From: Pontimonas sp.
Lineage (GTDB): Bacteria > Actinomycetota > Actinomycetes > Actinomycetales > Microbacteriaceae
DNA: 26,206 nt
Reading direction: 5' to 3'
NCBI GenBank assembly: GCA_017852615.1
Contig: JAFMKX010000001.1
Span: forward strand, 28,791 to 54,996
How positions within the stretch are numbered: position 1 is the stretch's first letter; every line of letters starts with the position of its first letter. The translations under genes were made by a program, and so were the position numbers. Positions 7,931 to 15,769 of the stretch are shown here, piece by piece. A model generated the notes under the pieces. The model saw only the letters and a program-made list of their open reading frames with translations. It ran no database searches and was not told where the DNA came from.

Positions 7931-9018
7931 CCCGAGTGCTTCTGGCAGGCGGTGGAACCGCCGGCCATGTCAATCCGTTGTTGGCTGTAGCGCACGAGCT
8001 GGTGCGCCGGGGAAACTGCCAACCAAACGAGATTCGAGTGCTGGGTACTGCCCAGGGCTTGGAGTCGCGCTTGGTGCCCGCCGCCGGATTTGAGTTAGAT
8101 ACGATCGCCCGGCTTCCCTTTCCCCGCCGGGTGGATCTCTACGCGCTCGCGTTCTGGCCGCGTTTCGCCTGGGCCGTGGTGAACGTCATGAACGTGTTGC
8201 GCACGAACAAGATTGAGCTGGTAGCCGGTTTTGGCGGCTATGCCTCGGCGCCTGCCTACGTGGCTGCGTGGTTGATGAAAAAGCCCTGTGCTGTGCACGA
8301 GGCTAATTCCCTAGCGGGATTCGCTAATCGCTTAGGTTCGCGGCTCACGCGATTTGTCGCCACAACTTTTAGCCTCACGCAGTTGCCGCACGCTCGACGC
8401 CTAGGGATGCCCTTATCCAGGGCCATTACCCACCCCGGGAAGAAGGTGACCAAGACGTCGGCGCGCACTCATTTCGGTCTCTCCGCCAAGAAAAAGACGT
8501 TAGTGGTCACGGGGGGCTCGCAGGGCTCGAAACGTATTAACGCAACGGTGGAAGCAATCGCCGCCGATGTGGTGGCTATCGGGTGGCAAATCCTCCACAT
8601 TGTGGGGCACAAGAATTCGCTCCCGGTCTCGCCTCCTTCAGGGTATGTGGGGATCAAGTACTGCGATTCGATGGAATTGGCATTGGGCGCTGCCACGATG
8701 GTGATTTCCCGCGCGGGCGCGGCCACCGTGTCCGAACTCCAGGTGATGGGTTTGCCCGCAATATTTGTTCCCTACCCGGTCGGTAATGGGGAACAGGAAA
8801 AGAACGCTCACGATAGCGTCAGCGCTGGCTCCGCAGTGTTGGTGCTGGATAAAGATTTCACGCCCGATAACTTCCGCGCGAGCGTCTTGCCTCTTCTGGG
8901 TGATGACGCAGCGATTGCCAGAATGGTCGCCTCGGGTAAAAATCTCGGCGACGCGGATGCTGCAGGAGATTTTGTGGACCTGATGCTCCAAGCCCTAGAC
9001 GAAGGAACGCCTCAGTAA
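7927..9018 (+). CDS. murG: Lipid II synthase MurG (GlcNAc transferase)
   Basis: 363 aa, ATG overlapping the ftsW stop. MurG adds GlcNAc from UDP-GlcNAc to lipid I at the cytoplasmic membrane face, giving lipid II. Visible motifs: N-terminal GGGTAGHVNP (8-17), the GFGGYASAP loop, HEANSLAGFANR (usually HEQN.xxG.AN), then the C-terminal nucleotide domain with TGGSQGSKRIN and SRAGAATVSELQVMG, then PYPVGNGEQEKNA. Length and motif order are normal for a GT28 enzyme. The Gln to Ala change in HEQN is a small deviation of unknown effect. It overlaps murC by one base (TAATG), so the two are probably co-translated. Confidence 0.95.
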   Translation: MTRVLLAGGGTAGHVNPLLAVAHELVRRGNCQPNEIRVLGTAQGLESRLVPAAGFELDTIARLPFPRRVDLYALAFWPRFAWAVVNVMNVLRTNKIELVAGFGGYASAPAYVAAWLMKKPCAVHEANSLAGFANRLGSRLTRFVATTFSLTQLPHARRLGMPLSRAITHPGKKVTKTSARTHFGLSAKKKTLVVTGGSQGSKRINATVEAIAADVVAIGWQILHIVGHKNSLPVSPPSGYVGIKYCDSMELALGAATMVISRAGAATVSELQVMGLPAIFVPYPVGNGEQEKNAHDSVSAGSAVLVLDKDFTPDNFRASVLPLLGDDAAIARMVASGKNLGDADAAGDFVDLMLQALDEGTPQ

Positions 9019-10433
9019 TGAAACCAGAATTAGGACGCTCTCTTCCCAAAGAGCTTGGCCGGGTGCACTGTATTGGTATTGCGGGTTCAGGAATGAGCGG
9101 GATAGCTCGCGTACTCAAAGAAAAAGGACTGGAAGTGAGCGGATCCGATCGATCGGATTCCGAGGTGGCTGACTCGCTTCGGGAGGCTGGTATCACGGTC
9201 TTTATCGGACATGATGCTTCCCACCTCAAGGGGGCAGACACCGTGGTGGTCTCGAGTGCGGTCCGGGATAACAATCCAGAACTCATGCATGCTCGAGCAA
9301 ACGGGCTTGTCGTGTTGCACCGCTCGGAGGCCCTGCGGTGGATTATGCAGGGCAAAAAGATTCTTGCGGTTGCTGGTTCCCACGGGAAAACCACGTCCAC
9401 AGCGATGTTGGCTAGCGCCTTGTATCGGGACGGGCGCGATATTGGCGCTGTCAATGGTGGCGTGATCAGCGAATGGGGAGTGTCTTCCCGATGGGGAAGC
9501 GACGAGGTATTCGTCATCGAGGCAGATGAATCGGATCGGTCCTTCCTGGGTTATGACCCTGCCGTGGTCATGATTACCAATGTGGCCCCGGATCATCTTG
9601 ATTTTTATGGCGACATGGATTCCATTTATGAAGCGTTTGAGGGCTTTGCCCGCAATGCCACCCAGGCGATTGTGTTGTGCGCCGATGATGAGGGCACGAC
9701 CCATCTGGCCAGGCGCTTAGACGGAGCCGCTCCCGTGCTGACCTACGGGATTGCTCCCACCGCTGACTTTCGCCTCGAGAACATTGATTTGGGAGCCCAC
9801 GCCCGTTTTGAGCTGACGTATCGCGAGCAGCGAGCCACCTGTGAGCTGGCGGTCCCGGGTCGCCTCAACGCTCTCAATGCAGCGGGAGTCATCGCGGTGC
9901 TCGTTGCCAGTGGATACACCTTGGTGGATGCCGCCGCGGCCGTGAGCGGATTTCGCGGAGCAGATCGGCGTTTTCAGTTTCATGGCGAGATCGCTGGTGT
10001 TCGGTTCTTTGATGACCACGCGCATCACCCCACCGAGGTTGCCGCTGCCTTGGAAACTGCGCGGTCTGTCGTGGGGGCGGGCCAGGTGATTACGATGTTT
10101 CAACCGCACCTGTTCTCTCGAACGCAATATATGGCTCAGGAGCTTGCCGACGCCTTTGCCCACGGCTCAGACCACACGATATTTCTCGATATTTTTGGCT
10201 CCCGGGAAGACCCCATCGAGGGGGTCACCACCCAGCTTATTCTTGATCGTCTCCCGGCAGAGGCATCTTTCGACTTTGAGCCAGAGTGGGATCGAGCCTG
10301 TGCGCTGGCGGTGGCACGCGCTCAGCCAGGCGACATTGTGCTCACGATGTCCACTGGAGACCTCTACCAAATCGTGCCCCAGCTGCTTGAGGCGAAAAAG
10401 CGACTCGAGGGGGATCCTGATGGATCGCCCTGA
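9018..10433 (+). CDS. murC: UDP-MurNAc:L-alanine ligase MurC
   Basis: 471 aa, normal length, ATG overlapping the murG stop. MurC adds L-Ala (Gly or Ser in some taxa) to UDP-MurNAc, the first stem-peptide step. All three domains are present: VHCIGIAGSGMSGIA at the N-terminus, P-loop G120-S-H-G-K-T-T, EADESD, TNVAPDHLDFYG, and the C-terminal FQPHLFSRT. Small departures: the YAHHPTE motif is H334-A-H-H-P-T-E, and the usual GAGD near the end is S445-T-G-D. It is by far the best preserved Mur ligase in the cluster and is likely active. ftsQ starts inside its 3' end. Confidence 0.93.
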   Translation: MKPELGRSLPKELGRVHCIGIAGSGMSGIARVLKEKGLEVSGSDRSDSEVADSLREAGITVFIGHDASHLKGADTVVVSSAVRDNNPELMHARANGLVVLHRSEALRWIMQGKKILAVAGSHGKTTSTAMLASALYRDGRDIGAVNGGVISEWGVSSRWGSDEVFVIEADESDRSFLGYDPAVVMITNVAPDHLDFYGDMDSIYEAFEGFARNATQAIVLCADDEGTTHLARRLDGAAPVLTYGIAPTADFRLENIDLGAHARFELTYREQRATCELAVPGRLNALNAAGVIAVLVASGYTLVDAAAAVSGFRGADRRFQFHGEIAGVRFFDDHAHHPTEVAAALETARSVVGAGQVITMFQPHLFSRTQYMAQELADAFAHGSDHTIFLDIFGSREDPIEGVTTQLILDRLPAEASFDFEPEWDRACALAVARAQPGDIVLTMSTGDLYQIVPQLLEAKKRLEGDPDGSP

Positions 10434-11262
10434 TGGTTTCCAGCCGACAAAGTCTCGCAGTGCAGAGCCGTCGCGCCCGCCTCGCAAGACTTCTGCGGCG
10501 CTCGCCACGAAGAACGCTGCTCGGGAGCGCGCACGAAGTGAGAAGGCGGAATACAAAAGGTTTACCGCGGCGACCCGTCACCGCCGAGTGGTGTGGGGGG
10601 TGTCCCTGGGCAGTGTGGGCCTGCTGGTGCTCGCCGTTGTCCTATTGACCCTTTCCCCAGCTCTGTCGTTGCGAACCGTGGTGGTGGAAGGCGCTTCCCG
10701 GGTTTCTCCCGAGAGCGTCCAAGAAGCACTGGCGGAGATGTATGGCGAGCCTCTAGCAAGGATCAGTAACGACCGAGTCGGCGTGGCCCTATCCTCATTG
10801 ACCCTTATCCAAGCCTTCCAGACCCGTATTGAGCCCCCGGGAACGTTGATTGTGTCCATCGACGAGCGCAAGCCCGTGGGTGTTGTCTCGGGTGTCACCG
10901 GGTATGACGTGGTTGATGCTGCGGCGGTGACGTTGTGGTCAAGCGAAACACTTCCGGGGGATCTTCCCCTCATCCTCGTGGCGGCAGCGCCGGATTCGCC
11001 CAGTTTTGGGGCTATTTCTCGGGTGTTGTTAGCTCTACCCGACGAGATTCTGCCTCAGGTGGAGGGGGTCACCGCGAGCACTTTGGACGATGTTCGTTTC
11101 ACCATTCGTGGCAGTTCTCACGAGGTCGTCTGGGGCAGCGCTGATCGCGCCAGAGAAAAAGGGAGAGTGCTTCGTGCTGCTTTGGATGCCGCGGGAGAAG
11201 AGAAGCCACGCGTCATTGATGTGACGACTCCCGACAGCGTCGTCATTCGTCTGCGCCCCTGA
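10420..11262 (+). CDS. ftsQ: Division protein FtsQ (POTRA domain)
   Basis: 280 aa from the ATG at 10420, with GAGGGGGA 5 bases upstream; it overlaps murC by 14 bases. The frame is open further upstream, but that is the murC shadow. The N-terminal cytoplasmic part is rich in Arg, Lys and Ser (to about residue 55). One membrane helix follows (VSLGSVGLLVLAVVLLTL), then a POTRA-like start 'LRTVVVEGASRVSPESVQEAL' and the FtsQ/DivIB region. FtsQ links early and late divisome proteins outside the membrane. The family is poorly conserved, so the call rests on architecture and on the position between murC and ftsZ. Confidence 0.88.
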   Translation: MDRPDGFQPTKSRSAEPSRPPRKTSAALATKNAARERARSEKAEYKRFTAATRHRRVVWGVSLGSVGLLVLAVVLLTLSPALSLRTVVVEGASRVSPESVQEALAEMYGEPLARISNDRVGVALSSLTLIQAFQTRIEPPGTLIVSIDERKPVGVVSGVTGYDVVDAAAVTLWSSETLPGDLPLILVAAAPDSPSFGAISRVLLALPDEILPQVEGVTASTLDDVRFTIRGSSHEVVWGSADRAREKGRVLRAALDAAGEEKPRVIDVTTPDSVVIRLRP

Positions 11263-11369
11263 GATTTCCTTGCTTAATCTGGGTTCTACGACACGCCCAG
11301 AGCCTCCGGTGTGCGAGGGCGAAATCGCTCTAGCGTCAGTCCAGAACAAAAAGTGAAGAAAACTCTCAT

Positions 11370-11388
11370 CTTCAAGTAGAAGTTGAAG
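11370..11388 (+). promoter_or_regulatory. Inverted repeat in ftsZ leader
   Basis: CTTCAA (11370-11375) and TTGAAG (11383-11388) are perfect complements separated by 7 bases; an alternative hairpin pairs CTTC with GAAG at 11379-11382. The element ends 10 bases before the AAGGAG ribosome site of ftsZ, in the only long gap (147 bp) between ftsQ and ftsZ. It could be a protein operator or an RNA hairpin affecting ftsZ translation. No convincing -35/-10 pair was identified in the gap, although a TAGCGT at 11331 could be a -10. Confidence 0.4.
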
Positions 11389-11409
11389 GTTTAGCCCTAA
11401 GGAGCCTCA

Positions 11410-12543
11410 GTGTCCGGTCACCATAATTACCTCGCCGTCATCAAAGTGGTGGGTGTTGGCGGAGGTGGCGTAAACGCCGTCAATCGCATGATTGATCGCG
11501 GGTTACGGGGCGTGGAATTTATCGCCATCAACACGGACGCTCAGGCGCTGTTGATGAGCGATGCGGACGTCAAACTAGATGTGGGCCGAGACCTCACCAG
11601 GGGACTGGGTGCGGGAGCGGATCCTGAAGTAGGCAGGCGCGCAGCCGAGGATCACCACGAGGAAATCGAACAGGCCCTCGCCGGTGCGGACATGGTGTTC
11701 GTCACCGCCGGTGAAGGCGGCGGCACCGGCACTGGAGGCGCCCCCGTGGTCGCGAGAATAGCTAAAGCCATCGGAGCCCTCACGGTCGGTATTGTCACCA
11801 AACCGTTCTCGTTTGAAGGCAAACGACGCATGTCCCAGGCTGAAGTGGGGGTTCAAGCGCTCAAAGACGAGGTGGACACCCTCATCGTGGTGCCCAATGA
11901 TCGCCTTCTCGAAATATCGGATCGCAGCATCAGCATGCTCGAAGCTTTTGAAACTGCTGATCGCGTTCTCCTAGCCGGCGTCCAGGGAATTACCGACTTG
12001 ATCACCACACCGGGACTGATCAACCTTGACTTCGCCGATGTGAAGTCCGTGATGCAGGACGCGGGTACCGCCTTGATGGGTATCGGCTCCAGTAGAGGTG
12101 CAGATCGAGCCATCAAAGCCGCGGAACTGGCGGTGGCCTCGCCGCTGCTGGAATCCAGCATCGAGGGCGCTCAGGGTGTGCTGCTCTCTATTCAGGGTGG
12201 CTCAAACCTCGGCCTCTATGAGATTAATGACGCGGCCAAGCTGGTCGAAGAATCTGTCCATCCCGACGCCAACATTATTTTCGGTGCTGTCATTGATGAC
12301 TCACTCGGTGACGAAGTTCGTGTCACGGTGATTGCTGCTGGTTTTGATGATTCCCAGCAACGCTCAACACCTGTCGTTGCTGATACACACCTCGGTGACG
12401 AGCTGCTGGCGCAGACCGTTGCTGCAGAAGAGTCCTGGCTGTTGACCACGGGGCAGGAGGCCCCCAGCGACGCTGAGGTGCCGGTCTTTGCTGCGGATGC
12501 CGATGACGATAGCGACCTCGACGTTCCAGACTTTTTGAGGTAG
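11410..12543 (+). CDS. ftsZ: Cell division GTPase FtsZ
   Basis: 377 aa from a GTG preceded by AAGGAG (11399-11404). Tubulin-like GTPase that forms the cytokinetic ring. Visible: VVGVGGGGVNAVNRM, GTP-binding GGGTGTG (103-109), the T7-loop region 'NLDFADVKSVM', and the C-terminal conserved tail DLDVPDFLR, which in related species binds SepF. All key parts are intact; the linker before the tail is short (about 50 aa, acidic). The 147-bp leader with its inverted repeat suggests separate regulation from ftsQ. The yggS gene begins 9 bases after the stop, with no yfiH/pgeF in between. Confidence 0.98.
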   Translation: MSGHHNYLAVIKVVGVGGGGVNAVNRMIDRGLRGVEFIAINTDAQALLMSDADVKLDVGRDLTRGLGAGADPEVGRRAAEDHHEEIEQALAGADMVFVTAGEGGGTGTGGAPVVARIAKAIGALTVGIVTKPFSFEGKRRMSQAEVGVQALKDEVDTLIVVPNDRLLEISDRSISMLEAFETADRVLLAGVQGITDLITTPGLINLDFADVKSVMQDAGTALMGIGSSRGADRAIKAAELAVASPLLESSIEGAQGVLLSIQGGSNLGLYEINDAAKLVEESVHPDANIIFGAVIDDSLGDEVRVTVIAAGFDDSQQRSTPVVADTHLGDELLAQTVAAEESWLLTTGQEAPSDAEVPVFAADADDDSDLDVPDFLR

Positions 12544-12551
12544 GCGTCTCC

Positions 12552-13226
12552 ATGGAGGACACACCTGCAACTCGCTGGCAGGCGGTGGAGCAACGCATTA
12601 GCGCTGCCGCTGTCGCAGCGGGGCGCAACCCGCTGGAGATCACCACGGTGGTCGTGACGAAGTTTCATCCAGCCAGTCTGGTGCGAGAGCTCTCCGAGGC
12701 TGGGGTTACCGATGTGGGGGAGAATCGCCACCAAGAAGCGGTGAGCAAACAAGAGCAACTAAGCGATCTGGCACTCACCTGGCATTTTGTCGGCCAGCTT
12801 CAGTCGAATAAAGCGAAAGCTGTCGCCGAATATTGTTCGGTGATTCACTCGATTGATAGAACCTCCCTGCTGAGGGCGCTAGCGGGTTCCGAGCGCACTG
12901 TGGACGTGTTCTTAGAAGTGAACTTGACCCACGACTCGGGTCGCGGCGGGGTGATGCCCTCGGAACTACTGGGTTTGGCCGAGGAAACGTTGGCAACACC
13001 GAACCTCAACCTCTTGGGCCTGATGGCCGTGGCTCCGCTGGAGGAAGAACCTGCTGCTGCCTTTGATCGAGTCGTTGCGCTCTCGCACGAGCTTCACTCC
13101 CTGGCTCCCCAGGCCACCAAGCTCTCGATAGGCATGTCAGCGGATTTTGAAGCCGCTATTGCTGCGGGCGCGACACACCTACGCATTGGGAGTGCAATTA
13201 CCGGGAAAAGACCCGCCACGCCGTAG
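12552..13226 (+). CDS. yggS: PLP homeostasis protein, YggS/PLPBP family
   Basis: 224 aa, ATG start. The family carries pyridoxal phosphate on a lysine and buffers PLP and amino/keto-acid pools, without known direct catalysis. The PLP lysine is K37 in VVVTKFHP. Further conserved parts: GENRHQEAV, WHFVGQLQSNKAK, IHSIDR, GLMAVAP, and LSIGMSADFEAAI followed by a RIGSAITG phosphate-binding end. Length is normal. It sits between ftsZ and sepF, the usual place in Gram-positive bacteria (ylmE). Confidence 0.93.
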   Translation: MEDTPATRWQAVEQRISAAAVAAGRNPLEITTVVVTKFHPASLVRELSEAGVTDVGENRHQEAVSKQEQLSDLALTWHFVGQLQSNKAKAVAEYCSVIHSIDRTSLLRALAGSERTVDVFLEVNLTHDSGRGGVMPSELLGLAEETLATPNLNLLGLMAVAPLEEEPAAAFDRVVALSHELHSLAPQATKLSIGMSADFEAAIAAGATHLRIGSAITGKRPATP

Positions 13227-13261
13227 CCTTAAAGCGTTATCACCTGCGAAAAGGGGCACCA

Positions 13262-13711
13262 ATGTCAAATCCACTGCGCAAGACTCTGGAGTTTTTAGGT
13301 TTAGCCGAAGAGTCCTACGACGACCAGGGTCACACACCCCGTGCCGTCGCATCCGGTGAGCAGGCAGCTCCTGCCCAGCGCGCCACGGTGACGCCATTGC
13401 GCCGCGGTTCTAAATCCCAGGGGGCGAGTGATGTGAACGAAATTTTGACGGTACACCCCAAGATGTATGGAGATGCGAAGATCATCGCCGAGACCTATCG
13501 CGATGGAATTCCGGTCATCATCAACCTCACTCAAATGAGTGAGTCAGAGGCACGTCGTTTAGTCGACTTTTCCAGCGGACTTGCCCAGGGACTGCGCGGA
13601 CACATTGAGCGCGTCACCCCTAAGGTTTTCCTCCTCTCTCCCTCTCACGTGATGGTGAGCGGGGACGGCGATGGAATGGAATCTGAACTCGACGCTTCGC
13701 TGAACGACTAA
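13262..13711 (+). CDS. sepF: SepF, membrane anchor of FtsZ
   Basis: 149 aa, ATG with AAGGGG about 8 bases upstream. The N-terminal MSNPLRKTLEFLGLAE fits the amphipathic membrane-targeting helix. A linker of about 45 aa follows, then the globular SepF core: VHPKMYGDAKIIAETYRDG, VIINLTQMSESEARRLVDF, SGLAQGLRG, VFLLSPSHVMV. In actinobacteria without FtsA or ZipA, SepF is the main protein tethering the FtsZ ring to the membrane. Located one gene after ftsZ. Confidence 0.95.
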   Translation: MSNPLRKTLEFLGLAEESYDDQGHTPRAVASGEQAAPAQRATVTPLRRGSKSQGASDVNEILTVHPKMYGDAKIIAETYRDGIPVIINLTQMSESEARRLVDFSSGLAQGLRGHIERVTPKVFLLSPSHVMVSGDGDGMESELDASLND

Positions 13712-13742
13712 GCGGGCACGAGAATAACCCAGGTCGCCCCGG

Positions 13743-13748
13743 CATAAT
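13743..13748 (+). promoter_or_regulatory. -10-like CATAAT close to yggT start
   Basis: CATAAT differs from TATAAT at one base and lies exactly 9 bases before the yggT ATG. The transcription start would fall at or within a few bases of the start codon, so a leaderless yggT transcript is plausible. No clear -35 is seen and no strong ribosome site precedes yggT. Confidence 0.4.
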
Positions 13749-13757
13749 GGGGTCATT

Positions 13758-14048
13758 ATGGTTTCGGTAATCGCTACGGTCCTCTACTACGCCCTCTATG
13801 CGTTTTTTATTGCCATGTGGGTGCGTTTCGCGTTTGACTGGGTTCGGGTACTTTCCCGGGGTTTTCGACCTCGCGGACCCCTGCTGATGGTTGCTGAGGT
13901 GGCGTATTCCTTGACCGATAAACCCCTAGCCACAGTGCGCCGTGTGATTCCCACGATCCGTTTTGGTGGTGCAGCGATTGACCTGGGATGGAGTGTGTTG
14001 ATGCTCGGTGTCCTGGTGGGGCTGTCGATTATTGGTGGTTTTCGCTAG
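13758..14048 (+). CDS. YggT family membrane protein
   Basis: 96 aa with two hydrophobic segments (about residues 3-22 and 76-92) joined by a loop containing 'SLTDKPLATVRRVIP', the characteristic YggT signature (TDP.L.P.R..IP in many members). YggT proteins are small integral membrane proteins of incompletely known role, encoded next to sepF and divIVA in actinobacteria and linked to division or envelope stress. There is no typical ribosome site, and a -10-like hexamer lies 9 bases upstream. Confidence 0.9.
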   Translation: MVSVIATVLYYALYAFFIAMWVRFAFDWVRVLSRGFRPRGPLLMVAEVAYSLTDKPLATVRRVIPTIRFGGAAIDLGWSVLMLGVLVGLSIIGGFR

Positions 14049-14076
14049 GTTCCGGGTTTTTTTTGCGCCCACGCAC

Positions 14077-14082
14077 TAGACT
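14077..14082 (+). promoter_or_regulatory. -10-like TAGACT upstream of divIVA
   Basis: TAGACT fits the actinobacterial sigma-A TAnnnT pattern. It lies 73 bases before the divIVA ATG, downstream of yggT and a run of eight T. The same hexamer occurs upstream of erpA and ctaC. No consensus -35 is visible 16-18 bases before it, so the call is tentative. Confidence 0.4.
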
Positions 14083-14155
14083 TGCCAGGATATTTACTAC
14101 CAGAGCTTGAGCCCACTGCTCCTGCTGAAGAACGAAAAGTAACGAGGTAACTCAC

Positions 14156-14743
14156 ATGGCTCTGACCCCCGAGGACATTGTTAACAAGCGGTTTCAGTCC
14201 ACTAAGTTCCGTGAGGGCTATGACCAAGACGAGGTCGATGACTTTCTTGACGAGGTTGTCGTCGAGATGCGCCGCTTGGCCGGTGAGAATGAAGAATTAG
14301 TCCAGAAAATTGCCGCCAGCGCAGCGCGGATATCTGAACTGCAGCGCGGTGGTGGCGCCCAGAGCATGGTGGGTGTTGCTCCGGTTGCCAGTGCCGAAGG
14401 CCCCGTTGACACGGAGAACGCCAACAACCTTCTTCAGCTCGCTCGACGCTTGCACGAGGAGCACGTGCGCGAGGGTATCAAGAAGCGTGATGAACTTATC
14501 GCTGAGGGCCACGCCCAGGCTGCGAGAATCGTGGCAGAGGCAGAAGCCGAACACCGCGCTCATGTGGCGAAACTTGCCGGGGAGCGCGCTGCGATTGAGG
14601 AAAGCGTCGAACAGCTTCGAAACTTTGAACGTGAATATCGTGCGAGCTTGAAGAGCTTTATTAGCCAACAAATTAGCGGACTGGAGTCCACGTCGGCTCC
14701 AGGGCCGGTACCGGGCACGATGCCGCCCAGCCCGGCTGTCTAA
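14156..14743 (+). CDS. divIVA: Polar growth and division scaffold DivIVA (Wag31)
   Basis: 195 aa, ATG with GAGGTAA about 6 bases upstream. The N-terminal membrane-binding domain 'MALTPEDIVNKRF...REGYDQDEVDDFLDEV' is diagnostic. A first coiled coil (RRLAGENEELVQKIAA) is followed by a Gly/Ala/Val-rich linker (about 64-85) and a second long coiled coil (about 88-170). A Pro-rich tail ends the protein. In actinobacteria DivIVA/Wag31 marks the poles and directs wall growth by recruiting the peptidoglycan machinery, which fits its place beside the dcw cluster. It is shorter than mycobacterial Wag31 mainly in the linker. Confidence 0.95.
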   Translation: MALTPEDIVNKRFQSTKFREGYDQDEVDDFLDEVVVEMRRLAGENEELVQKIAASAARISELQRGGGAQSMVGVAPVASAEGPVDTENANNLLQLARRLHEEHVREGIKKRDELIAEGHAQAARIVAEAEAEHRAHVAKLAGERAAIEESVEQLRNFEREYRASLKSFISQQISGLESTSAPGPVPGTMPPSPAV

Positions 14744-14774
14744 TGCCGGTGTTGCAGGGTAGCGCTCACAGGTA

Positions 14775-15695
14775 GTGGTAGAAACACGCACGATTGCTGT
14801 TCCCGAAGGTTTGGGTGGTGAGCGGCTCGACGTTGTTCTCTCGCGACTCTTTGGATTCTCACGCGCTTTCGCGCAAGACATTATTGAGCACGGTGGGGCT
14901 GTGCTTGCGGGCAAACCAGGCCACAAGAGCGATCGTGTGACCTCGGGCGTGATGCTCGATGTCACCTTTGAGCCCAAGAAGCCACCGAGTATTGAACCAG
15001 TCATCATCGAGTCAATGGCAATTCTCTATGACGATGATGATGTCGTGGTGGTGGATAAACCACCTGGATTAGCTGCCCATCCAGCCCCCAGCTGGGATGG
15101 ACCCTCTGTCCTGGGAGCCCTCGCTGGGGCGGGATATCGAATTTCTACCTCCGGCCCACCCGAGCGCCAAGGGATCGTGCATCGCCTCGATGTGGGAACC
15201 TCGGGCGTGATGGCCGTGGCGAAGAGCGAGGTGGCCTACAGCGTGCTCAAAAGGGCCTTCAAAGCTCGTGAAGTGAGTAAGACCTATCACGCACTGGTTC
15301 AGGGTCATCCCGATCCCAGCAGTGGCACGATTGATGCTCCGATTGGTCGCCATCCGAGTTCGTCGTGGAAATTCGCGGTGGTCTCAGGCGGTCGCGAATC
15401 AATCACCCACTACGAAACGCTGGAAGCCTATCCGGGTGTCTCCCTTCTCAAGGTGAACCTAGAGACGGGTCGAACGCATCAAATCCGCGTTCACATGTCC
15501 GCGCACCGCCATCCGATTGTCGGGGACACCCTCTATGGCGCTGATCCGACTCTTGCCGAGCGACTGGGCGTTACTCGGCAGTGGCTCCACGCCAGTGAGT
15601 TGGAATTCACTCATCCAGTCACCCAAAAACTGGTGAAGGTCACCTGCGGCTTTCCTGAGGACCTTCAAGTCGCGCTCGATCGCCTGAGAGCCTAA
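14775..15695 (+). CDS. rluD: RluA-family 23S rRNA pseudouridine synthase
   Basis: 306 aa from a GTG 32 bases after the divIVA stop; the ribosome site is weak. An N-terminal S4 RNA-binding domain (GERLDVVLSRLFGFSR...) leads into the PseudoU_synth_2 domain. Catalytic motif H136-R-L-D139-V-G-T-S-G is intact, followed by KTYHALVQG, GRTHQIRVHMS and HPIVGDTLYG. Such enzymes modify uridines in the large ribosomal RNA; the exact target (RluD-type positions) is inferred from gene order only. In many relatives lspA lies just upstream, but here there is no room for it. Confidence 0.9.
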   Translation: MVETRTIAVPEGLGGERLDVVLSRLFGFSRAFAQDIIEHGGAVLAGKPGHKSDRVTSGVMLDVTFEPKKPPSIEPVIIESMAILYDDDDVVVVDKPPGLAAHPAPSWDGPSVLGALAGAGYRISTSGPPERQGIVHRLDVGTSGVMAVAKSEVAYSVLKRAFKAREVSKTYHALVQGHPDPSSGTIDAPIGRHPSSSWKFAVVSGGRESITHYETLEAYPGVSLLKVNLETGRTHQIRVHMSAHRHPIVGDTLYGADPTLAERLGVTRQWLHASELEFTHPVTQKLVKVTCGFPEDLQVALDRLRA

Positions 15696-15740
15696 CTTTC
15701 CGGGGCGCCTTAGCGAGTTAGGGCCGGCTCCGATTACTCT

Positions 15741-15757
15741 GGAGGTTCCGACCCTCC
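15741..15757 (+). promoter_or_regulatory. Hairpin just before the dnaE ribosome site
   Basis: GGAGG (15741-15745) and CCTCC (15753-15757) pair perfectly across a 7-base loop. The GAGGAG ribosome site of dnaE follows directly (15758-15763). The CCTCC arm could also pair with GAGGAG, so the structure might modulate dnaE translation. A TACTCT at 15734-15739 could be a -10. Speculative. Confidence 0.35.
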
Positions 15758-15769
15758 GAGGAGAACACC

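Noticed and set aside
14057..14064. Run of eight T after yggT as an intrinsic terminator
   Set aside because: No stable hairpin could be found directly upstream of the run.
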